Source of the DNA: Rhipidocladum racemiflorum
Taxonomy: Eukaryota > Streptophyta > Magnoliopsida > Poales > Poaceae
Reading direction: 5' to 3'
Assembly (NCBI GenBank): GCA_036346355.1
Contig: CM070590.1
Coordinates: 42,317,749 to 42,381,748, forward strand
DNA: 64,000 nucleotides
The position numbers and the translations under genes were made by a program. The notes below the pieces were generated by a model. The model was not told the DNA's origin. It did no database searches and saw nothing but the letters and a program-made list of their open reading frames with translations. Below are positions 55,801 through 64,000 of this stretch, one piece after another. Position 1 is the stretch's first letter; each line of letters starts with the position of its first letter.

Positions 55801-55878
55801 AAATTGGCAACAAAAAGGCCGCACAGCTCCCCCATGAGCGCACCGATTTTCGTAGGAGATTCAACAGCCAAGGCCGGG
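52828..55878 (-). pseudogene. Tat gag end, protease, RT and RNase H
   Basis: Minus strand. The gag C-terminal part lies at 55878-55247 (LHNFIRCFCHCRNTIP, VVIAFQRGVRDRQMREKMASRE). Protease lies at about 55087-54788, with the active-site box VLMDGGSTISHL (DGG in place of DTG/DSG). RT lies at about 54133-53560, with LVKKSNGKWRMCIDFTDLNKACP and the catalytic YVDDLVVK at about 53800-53777. RNase H lies at 53561-53118 (LLLYIAATPAVV, PVYFISKVLHDAETRYPQ), and the start of the second RNase H at 52937-52830 ends at LARD2. A TAG at 53822 follows the FRP motif, where Gln is usual, so it fits C-to-T change. Other frames are shifted. Gag is cut at 55878 by LTR D. Confidence 0.8.
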
Positions 55879-57004
55879 TGTAACATCCCAAAATATGCTT
55901 TTAATATATCTAGTATGTTTCTGGGGTTATTTGTAATTTTCCAAAATCTACTTGGAAGCCTCGCGAGTACGTCGGATTCAAGTTTATTGAACTAATCGTA
56001 TTAAATAAAGATCATACATTTTCGAATAAGTATAAAATTTAAAATTTTGTTTTTAATTAAGATAATTGGTAGACGAGAGTGTTCGCTTCAAATATTTTTG
56101 AAAAAGATGTTACATAACGTAAATCGTTGATTTTACAAAAATCTGTACAAGTGTCTGATTCACTAAAAGAATTTTTATGAAAAATCTACGCGTCGAAAAA
56201 TCACGAAACCAACTTTGTTAGGTTCCAAATAGTTACTAGTATTTTAGAGGAATTTTCCCGATTTTTAGAACCTCCCTGTTATTTTTTCCCAAACCCGTTT
56301 TAAGAACGTATATGCGTATACGTGTAGACAGGTAAGTGTGTATAGACATGTATATAGCTACTTGATGACCAAATGCATGCACACTTATACCTATACTCGC
56401 ATGCATCTAGATATATATACTCTGCGATTGAATAGTCGTTGCATGTATACATAAATATATATTAACGTACTCATGTCGCTTTAGTGCGCATGAATATACG
56501 TAGGTATATGGTTGATGTATGTGCATTGGCGCCATCACCATAGCCGCTCAAGGCCAGTAGTCGCCGTGAGTCGCTGCCGCTACCTCTAGCCGATCAAGGC
56601 CGCTGTTCCGGGCCTCGGTCATCTGGCCGGTCTATGTTATTTTTTGTCACGTAGAAAATGCCCAAACCAAACTCATATGCAACCAAGGAGTATGCACATA
56701 TATGCAGTGAATAGTGCCATGCAAAAAGAGTTACGTAATTCATTTTTCTCCAAATTGCGCATTTTGTCTTTTTCGCTACAAATTCATTTTAAGTCCGAAT
56801 TGCTTGCAACAAATTTTATTAATTAGTAGAAATTAATACCTTTCTACAGTAATTTTTATGAAATTTTATGAATAAATTTGTACTGCTAAATTATTCACGG
56901 AAAGTCTAAACTTACGAATTTTGTATATTTTAAACTATACGTCCAAAAATTCCAAAATAAATTTTATAAATCTTAGAAAATGCTAAAATATTTTATCTAG
57001 AAAT

Positions 57005-57188
57005 TTGCATGGGGGTTATAAGCTAGTTTGGTTTATAGCATTATTTTTGAATGTGTGTTTATACGTTGTTCCGAGTGTTTATCTGGTTATTTATTTGCTA
57101 CGCGTAGACGTCGAGTTGTGTGACACTGTCGGAAGCGAAGCTCATGACCAAGATCAAGATCCAAACCAAGACTTGCTGTTTTACGAAG
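57005..57188 (+). CDS. LTR D small acidic frame, exon 1 (hypothetical)
   Basis: Open from ATG 57005 with a strongly hydrophobic first 32 residues, then RVDVE and a Gln/Asp-rich part ending TAC GAA G|GCAAGT in phase 1. This is the same architecture as 13000-13174, with the RVDVE and EGK-x-CFDH motifs kept but the middle diverged. In RVDVE three third-position changes are all silent relative to LTR2. Spliced, it would continue at 58490 to a TAG at 58546. No known family. Confidence 0.4.
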
Positions 57189-58489
57189 GCAAGTCGTGCT
57201 TTGACCATATTGTTCCTAGTTTTCTTTAAATATATTTTGATTCAAACTATGCATGTTATGTTGATTAAAATGAATAGTTTAATTTGGGATAATTAGTTAA
57301 TCAACATACTTGTTAACTTCATCCTTGTTAATAATATTTGTATGCCATATATTCTATTGTCACCTTAAGTTGGGATTAATTGTTGGATGATATGATTGTG
57401 CCAACACGGGAGGCTAGACTGTGAATAGTTGCTTAGCCATGCTTACGTGAAATGTGTTTCAAATGGCAAAATAATATTGACTAATGATATACGGAATAAA
57501 TTTTGGAATCAGTGTAATCTTGCCACGTGATGATGTAAAGTGTAGGTACCTTTCTGGTTCTACATGGTAACTGATATTATTATTGGCATGTGTTGCACAA
57601 TAATGGAACAGGGCTGGGAAAATATTTATTCTGGGGCAAGTGGTATGAGGCTTTATGCCAGGTGGGCCTTTATGGCACAGATTTTGAGATAACAACCTTT
57701 GCGGCAATGGGATGAGTGATGTGAGAAGATTTGGGTCAAGGTTTATGAGAAGGATGTCTTGCCCTGGACAGTTAAGGACTTCACCTTGCAAGCCTTTGAA
57801 CCGGGCCTTTCGTACAAGCACATGGCTGGAGTGGGACGGTCTTAGTTTAGTAGGATTCTCAAGTCTTACCTTTGATACCTCAGGGTGACTATTACGTAGG
57901 GGTAACTGTGTGGGGGAGCATACCGGTGCTACGGCTAGGTACCCTATCCAACGGTGATTGTCGGTCCTACACTTCGATCCTTCGTGGGGGAAGTGATAGT
58001 GAAGGCAATACCGGCGAGGGTCAAGATGTAGATGGAAGTTTCTAAAAAACTTCGTTACGGTTAATCGCCTTTGTGGTGTGCGACTGTATCATGTGGGTAA
58101 AGTGTACAAACTATGCAGAGTGTGTCAAAACTATTCGAATAGCCGAGTCCACGGTACTGGACAAAGCTCGGGGATTACAGTCAAGGGGTAGATTTTCTAA
58201 AATAAAAATGTGGGAATGGGTGGCTGTATGCCAGAGATAACTGCTAAAGTGATTTAGGGCTTTGTGCCAAACTGCTTGAAAAGAGATTGATAACTTATTA
58301 TATAATATGGTTTTACCGCTTTTGAATCTATTAAGATTATTTGGTAAAAGCAAAATACTGCTTGATGCAAAATAACAACTTAAGCCATTCCTTTGGAAGA
58401 GGCCATGCATATAGTATTAGAACTGCATTTCTGTGCATGACTTGATGAGTATGTTGTATACTCACCCTTGCTTTCAACACAATCATCAG
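57189..58489 (+). other. Candidate GC-AG intron in LTR D
   Basis: Donor GAAG|GCAAGT, acceptor AATCATCAG|TTGAGG; 1301 bp, phase 1 like the Tekay LTR2 candidate. Confidence 0.4.
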
Positions 58490-58835
58490 TTGAGGAGAAG
58501 ACCAAAACTTCGAAGGAGGCGAAGTTCCACGAGGTGGCGATTATCTAGGAGTTGAACCTTGTCAGTTGCCTGTGGCATATTGATGGGGGTCACCGATGTT
58601 CTTCGTTCCGCTGCTGATTATTTACATTCGTTATTGTAAGCCCTACGTGGCAGACTATTTGTAAGTTGGCCTTAAGGTCTTGCAACAATTTATATTAAGG
58701 TTTTGATGAACATTATTTATATTTCCGCTATGTATGGATGTGATATTTAACCCTGTTTGACTGTGTGTACTAGCGCGATCCTGGACTAGTACAGAATACA
58801 CAGAGGGTCCGAATTTGCAGATTTAAGTCCCGACA

Positions 58836-59562
58836 AATCAGCATGCAGGGTGTTATACAATAACATGGCAGCCCAAGCTGCAATTAACCATAGCACACAG
58901 ACTATGAAAATTACATTAATGCATCACATACACACAAGGGAGCCATACCATTCACATCATTCCCTGCAAAAACAAGTTAGGCGCTGGATCGAATTCTAGC
59001 GCTCGCGATGTGAACAAGTTTTAATTAGTTAGGCGCTACGCTGACTATTGGGGAATGTAGATCACATCTACGAAAACGCTATGGAAATCCAATCGGATTG
59101 ATCAAATCATACCGATCCCAAGCCATCAGAATGTCTCGATTTCCATAAGATCCTTGAGAAGGCGGCAACTACACAGATCTCAATCTTTTGGCACGATCTA
59201 TTCGGCACGGGCTACTACCCCGATGGTGTTACCAGCCGGTAGGGGTAATGCACGGCACGAAACAAAATGAGCACGGACTAATCTCTTGATCGTGTAGGCC
59301 CCTCGAGAAGGTTGTGCGCATGCGGCCTCGATCTGTTGGCTAATATCATAGATGGAACATGACGGAAGTCCAGATGGTGTTTCCAGCCGGTATGGACCAG
59401 TCGCAGCATGATCTAGATAAAGCACAACTAATCTTTTTGGCCTCATAGCACTACCAACTCGTACCTCATGAACCCTATACGGATTGATCTCATCAACCCG
59501 TGACCAACTCAATAGCATATCAACATATGTGCAGCGTCCAGATCCAAGACAACGCAAGATCG
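58836..59562 (-). other. Copia leader and possible gag start, truncated by LTR D
   Basis: Minus-strand sequence between a copia primer site and LTR D. No convincing long reading frame. A TTTTTGCAGGGAATG acceptor-like string is at about 58969. Near the LTR D border a short frame AAWAAMLLYNTLHAD might be a gag beginning. This would be the 5' part of a copy whose remaining internal region is missing. Confidence 0.4.
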
Positions 59563-59574
59563 GCTCTGATACCA
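59563..59574 (-). other. Copia primer-binding site (tRNA-Met)
   Basis: GCTCTGATACCA on the + strand (TGGTATCAGAGC on the element strand), one base from the LTR end at 59576. Confidence 0.75.
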
Positions 59575-59575
59575 T

Positions 59576-61042
59576 TGAAGGAGAACGCGATGCTACGCTA
59601 GCCGAAAACAAAACATTTCTACCGCGACCACCCAGGAAACATGCGAGTTAGAGATCGTGGAGCATTACCCTTGGAGCCGTTAGCAGCGGAAGTAGAGTGG
59701 GTGAAGCCTCCCCGCGTGCTCCGAAGCACAGTACGTAGTCGAACACGATGTGGTACAACTCCTCGTCGCGGATCGCCGTCACAACAGTGTCATTGTAGTC
59801 GCACAGTTGATGTAGCCGATTGAATCGATCAACGCCGACACAAGAGCGATGACGCCTCTACGGTATCCACAAGTCCGGGGTGGTATCACCACGCGCTGGT
59901 GTGCTAGCACCCACGCGTGCGGCTAGGATTTTAGGGACAGTGGGACGTTGTGGCGGCTAGGGCTTATGGTGGGGAGACACCCTCTCCGCACGCCCCACGC
60001 CTCCTTTATATAGAGCGCACTAACAGGCCTTCTGTAATAGAAGCCCACTAGAGCTCGCACTAATGGATCTTCTACAATAAAAATCCATTAATACGCTAGA
60101 GGATCCAAACCCACATAAACCCACTAATGGATCCAATCCATTACACATGATCCAACCCGTTAAGTGTGTGACCCATTAGGCTCATGTACAAGTCGGTCGC
60201 GGTACCGGAGAACCCCTTTTCCAGACCACAAGTCAATAGCGGTACCTAGCAGCACATATTGACCCCCGAATGTACACAATGATCGAATCACCTGAACCTT
60301 GATATACTCACATAGGATCCTTTTGCCACACGATATCAGTCAAGCTCAAGGCGAGAAGCGTGCCACCCTTGTGATAGCTCGACAAATTCACTCATCAATG
60401 TAATGGATATAATTCGTGATTAACTCTTTAATCACTTTGGCATGGCCATGCACTTTTCCTTATCGATCCACACCGAGGGGCCAGAGATATCTCTCCCGTT
60501 ATCAAGGAGGGGCAAATTCCATCTTGATCTCTTACACCTCACGTCATGTTTCATGGCATACCCGTAAGCTACCTTTATAACTCCCTTGTTATGGTGAAGC
60601 GTTTGATAGCCCCAAAGTATACAATTACACATGCTGAGAATCAATAAGAATATCATGTCAAAGGATCGTATAGGTATACCACTCGAGACTACATCCTGAT
60701 GGCACTTCTTAAGATAACAATCTCAGAAGTGTCTCGGAGCGGGTCTATCCAACCCCATGTTCTCTAACATGTGCCCACATTGTTGATTTGATATCTCCAT
60801 ATCTATTGTATGTGAAACATTACCATCAATCAATATATGTGCTGGTCAAATCACTATGGTCCCACATAATGATATGTGACCAGGGATCATTTAGAATAAT
60901 ATCATATAACTAATGTGTTTCACAATTAAGTCATACTCAATGAACAAAGGAGTGACATTTATTCATGGAACTGATAAGTAAATGAACATAGACGTATGAT
61001 ATAATCATCTCACATGATTGCCTCTAAGGCATATAACCAACA
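59576..61042 (-). repeat. Copia LTR
   Basis: 1467 bp on the minus strand. It starts TGTTGGTTATATGCC at 61042, resembling the LTR start of Angela-like grass elements, and ends CTCCTTCA at 59576. A TATA box CTATATAAAGG (minus; + strand 60004-60014) supports a promoter about 1030 bp into the LTR. It has a polypurine tract on its right side and a primer site on its left side, so internal copia sequence borders it on both sides. Confidence 0.75.
60004..60014 (-). promoter_or_regulatory. TATA box of copia LTR
   Basis: CTATATAAAGG on the minus strand; transcription would start near 59980 and run leftward. Confidence 0.6.
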
Positions 61043-61956
61043 ATCTCCCACTTGTAGTAGAATGCATCATGCAAGTATCTAATACCCATGGCTCTTGTGT
61101 GTGCCTCATGCTTCAGTTGTGGAAGAGGTTTTGTAAGCGGATCGGCGACATTCAGATCTGTGTGCACTTTGCAAATCTTCACATCTCCTCTATCGATGAT
61201 CTTTCGGATGAGGTGATAACGCCTGAGTATGTGTTTGGATTTTTGGTGAGACCTAGGCTCCTTCGCTTGTGCAATGGCACCACTATTGTCAAAATAGAGG
61301 TCCACTTGACAGGATGCACTAGCGGCAACTCCAAACTCAGAAACAAATTTTCTGATCCAAACAGCCTCCTTTGCAGCTTCAGAAGCTGCAATATACTCAG
61401 CCTCTGTAGTGGAATCAGCTATTGTCTCTTGCTTGGAACTTTTCCAGCTCACTGCCCCACCATTGAGACAGAATACAAAACCGGATTGCGATCGTGAATC
61501 ATCTTTATCAGTTTGGAAGCTAGCATCAGCGTAACCCTTTACGACGAGCTCTTCTTCACCTCCAAAGACCAAGAACATATCTCTAGTCCTTCGCAAGTAA
61601 TTGAGAATAGTCTTTACAGCCATCCAATGACTCTCACCTGGATTTGATTGGTATCTACTCGTAACACTTAGAGCATAAGAAACATATGGGCGTGTGCACA
61701 ACATGGCGTACATGATGGATCAAATAGCAGAGGTATATGGAATCCTACTCATTCTATCCTGCTCATCAGGTGTTGAAGCACACTGAGTCTTGCTAAGACT
61801 AACACCATGTGACATTGGCAGGAAACCTTTCTTGGAATTCTGCATTTCGAACTGTTTCAAAACCTTGTCAATGTACGTACTTTGGCTTAATCCGATTAGC
61901 CTCCTCGATCTATCTCTATAGATCTTTATGCCCAAAATCCCAAACTTGATTGTCAT
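61024..61956 (-). pseudogene. Copia pol 3' part: RT end and RNase H
   Basis: On the minus strand from 61956, ILGIKIYRDRSRRLIGLSQS begins the C-terminal part of RT, followed by GVSLSKTQC. A TGA at about 61717 interrupts. Then MYAMLCTRPYVSYALSV and the RNase H domain follow (YADASFQTDKDD, SGFVFCLNGGAVSWKSSKQ, ADSTTEAEYIA, YFDNSGAIA, THTDLN-like VHTDLNVADPLTK). The frame passes through the polypurine tract and ends at TAG 61024, 19 bases inside the LTR, so the last residues are LTR-coded. It lies one frame off from the upstream polyprotein. Confidence 0.85.
61043..61054 (-). other. Copia polypurine tract
   Basis: CAAGTGGGAGAT on the minus strand directly before the LTR start. It is also read as codons for K-W-E at the end of pol. 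Confidence 0.75.
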
Positions 61957-64000
61957 GCATGGACTTTATTTTGGATCTCATGGCCTCCAGCCATTTATCA
62001 GAGTCCGGTCCCACCATCGCTTCCGCATAGTTCTTGGGCTCATCATTGTCTAACAAGAAAATGTCGCGTTGTTCCGTAGCGACGAACATATACCTCTCAG
62101 GAGCGCGGCTTGCCCTTTTAGACCTTCGTGGGACTAGTGCCTCTTCCATCGGTTCTGCAATGTTTTGCATCTCCTCATGTGGATCAATGGGAGCTGAAAC
62201 ATTTTCAGATGTTTCCCGAATTTCTTCGAGTTGCACCTTGCTCCCACTGGCTCTTTTGAAAAACTCTTTTTCCAAAAAGACACCATTCCGGGTGACAAAC
62301 ACTTTGCCCTCCTCCCGGTTATAAAAGTAATACCCTACAGATCTTGGGTACCCCACAAAGAAGCACTTGTGTGATTTGCCATGGAGCTTATCTGACATCG
62401 AATGTTTAACATAAGCCTCACAGCCCCAAATCTTTAGGTAAGACAAATCGGGACGTTTCCCTTTCCACATCTCATATGGTGTCTTACTTACGGATTTCGA
62501 TGGAACCCTATTTAAGGTGAACGCAGCAGTATCTAGAGCAAGTCCCCAAAGAGATAACGAAAGATCGGTTTGACTCATCATAGATTGAACCATGTCCAAC
62601 AGAGTCCGATTCCTCTGTTCAGACACGCCATTCAACTGAGGCGTCCCTGGCGGAGTCAATTGTGAAACAATTCCACAACTCTTAAGATGATCATTAAACT
62701 CATGGCTCAAATATTCACCTCCACGATCAGATCGCAGAAATTTGATTGTCTTGCCCAAATGATTTTGTACTTTATTCTGAAACTCCTTGAACTTTTCAAA
62801 AGATTCAGACTTATGCTTCATTAAATAGATATAGCCATATCTACTAAAGTCATCAGTAAAAGTAATGAAGTACTGAAATACACCTTTGGCCACAACTCTC
62901 ATTGGTCCACATACATCTGTATGTACGAAAGCCAACAATCCACTTGCCCTCTCACTTGAACCAGTGAATGGCGTCTTAGTCATCTTGCCAAGTAAACAAG
63001 ATTCGCATGTGTCAAATGATTCGAAATCAAATGAATCAAGAAGACCATCTCTATGGAGCTTCTGCACGCATTTCTCATTTATGTGGCCTAAGCGACAATG
63101 CCATAAATAGGTGCGATTAAAATCATTTGTTTTGAGCCTTTTAGCATTAACATTATAGACAAATTTATCTTCAAGTTCTAGCACATATAGCCCATTCAAT
63201 AATGGACAATGACCATAGAGCATACCATTGAAATAAATTGAACAACATTTGTTCTTTATTACAAAATCAAAACCATCTTCTTCCAAACATGAAGAAGAGA
63301 TAATGTTTCTGCTCAAAGCTGGAATGTAATAACAATTATTCAATTCCAAAACTAATCCTAAAGGTAATGATAAGGGATAAATGCCAACGGCCACTGCAGC
63401 AACCTTTGCGCCATTGCCGACGCGAATTTCCACTTCACCACTTGCACAACTTCTAATCCTTCTTAGCCCCTGCAATGATTTGCAAGTGTGAATCATCGAT
63501 CCGGTATCAAATACCCATGACTCGTTAGGACAAGTAGCAAGATTAATTTCTATAACGTTGATACCTGAAGTGGAAGCCAAAGTTCCATTCTTTTTATCCT
63601 CCAGATATTTCTTGCAGTTTCTACGCCAATGACCAGGTTTATGGCAGTAGTGGCATTCATTAGAAGCAGCAGGACCACCCTTGGTCTTACCATCATGCTT
63701 AGGTTTCGAGTTCGAGATCACATCCTTACCCTTGCCTTTTGCCCCACGCTTCCTTTTCTTACCACCATCCTTTTGGACCATCATCACATGATTATTTCTT
63801 TTCTTGATGCTTTCCTCTGCTGTCTTAAGCATCCCATGCAGTTCAGACATGTTTTTCTCCATGCCATTCATATGAAAGTTCATGATGAAAGGCTCGAAGC
63901 TTGCAGGAAGCGACTGGAGAATCACATCATTGGCCAACTCTTGGCTTAAGGGGGAGTTCAGTTTCTCCAAGTTCTCAATGTAACCAATCATCTTGATCAC
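61916..64000 (-). pseudogene. Copia gag-pol (Angela/Tork-like), gag end to integrase, RT core deleted
   Basis: 694 codons open without interruption up to the window edge. Order on the minus strand: gag C-terminal region (LSQELANDVILQSLP), zinc knuckle CHYCHKPGHWRRNC, protease WVFDTGSMIHTC, pre-integrase zinc domain (HCRLGHINEKC to CESCLLGK), and integrase with DVCGPM, DDFSRYGY, FLRSDRGGEY and QLNGVSEQRNRT. Then comes WGCEAYVKH, a basic linker, and only the first part of RT (WLEAMRSKIKSMHDNQVW). There the sequence jumps at about 61935-61945 to the far end of RT, losing the catalytic YVDD region. The element cannot reverse-transcribe on its own, although gag, protease and integrase look intact. 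Confidence 0.9.

Larger units (their letters stand above)
55879..58835 (+). repeat. LTR D: divergent Tekay-like LTR without matching flanks
   Basis: 2957 bp, TGTAACATCCC...CCCGACA. It shares with the Tekay LTRs the blocks around the small reading frame (57110-57230), the ACTTCACCTTGCAAGCC block (57778), the CAACACAATC..CAG acceptor area and the terminal hairpin. U3 is unrelated and contains an alternating purine-pyrimidine tract (56300-56520). The left flank is CCGGG (Tat gag) and the right flank AATCA (copia), so there is no target duplication. It is either one end of a rearranged element or the product of recombination between two LTRs at different sites. Confidence 0.75.

Noticed and set aside
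59198..59611. 137-codon open frame (minus) in the copia leader as a gene
   Set aside because: It starts inside the LTR, spans the primer site and has no copia gag motif; probably a chance frame.
1..64000. A host gene between the elements
   Set aside because: Every stretch longer than 300 bases can be assigned to an LTR, an internal region or a gag/pol remnant. No intron-exon gene unrelated to the elements was recognised.

Overview
The window is a piece of plant nuclear DNA made of nested and rearranged LTR retrotransposons. I see no host gene, rRNA, tRNA gene or CRISPR array. The element types point to a grass with a large repeat fraction: chromodomain-bearing Ty3/gypsy (Tekay/Del type) with very long LTRs, a Tat-type gypsy carrying an antisense ORF of the grass 'gypsy-type transposon' family, large non-coding LTR elements with a tRNA-Met primer site, and a Ty1/copia element with an Angela/Tork-like polyprotein. 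I cannot name the species.

Layout. 1-14710 is a Tekay-type tandem on the + strand: pol fragment, LTR (3123-6595), internal region (6596-11235), LTR (11236-14710). It sits in the truncated 3' LTR of a minus-strand non-coding element (LARD1, 14711-21195). LARD1 sits in the gag start of another minus-strand gypsy element (E, LTR 21584-23713), and E sits in the gag gene of element G (23714 to about 26141). From 26142 to 55878 lie the parts of a minus-strand Tat-type element: leader, LTR 26576-27292, antisense ORF, integrase, RNase H, RT, protease and gag. It is split by Gypsy B (28592-42391, + strand) and by LARD2 (44750-52827, + strand, TSD CCTTC). Gypsy B itself holds a minus-strand solo Tekay LTR (32746-36253, TSD CTCGT). 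A divergent Tekay-like LTR (D, 55879-58835) joins Tat gag to a minus-strand copia element (58836-64000) whose RT core is deleted.

The observation most worth following is inside the LTRs. Tekay LTR2, the solo LTR, LTR D and the Gypsy B LTRs all contain a small acidic reading frame that ends, always in phase 1, at an AG|GCAAGT-like GC splice donor. It is followed 1.06-1.3 kb later by a CAG acceptor at which the frame could continue. Between Tekay LTR2 and the solo LTR, all six base differences in the last 33 exon-1 codons are synonymous. LARD LTRs have the same donor-acceptor arrangement. This suggests a conserved spliced LTR gene or leader exon, inferred from sequence only.

A second observation concerns data quality. 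In the tandem (1-14710), most reading-frame breaks are places where CTG or CAG is expected, or present in the sister copy, but a CG-containing string is read. This looks like systematic base-calling error at methylated CHG sites rather than mutation. Gypsy B is instead broken mainly by stop codons that fit C-to-T change.
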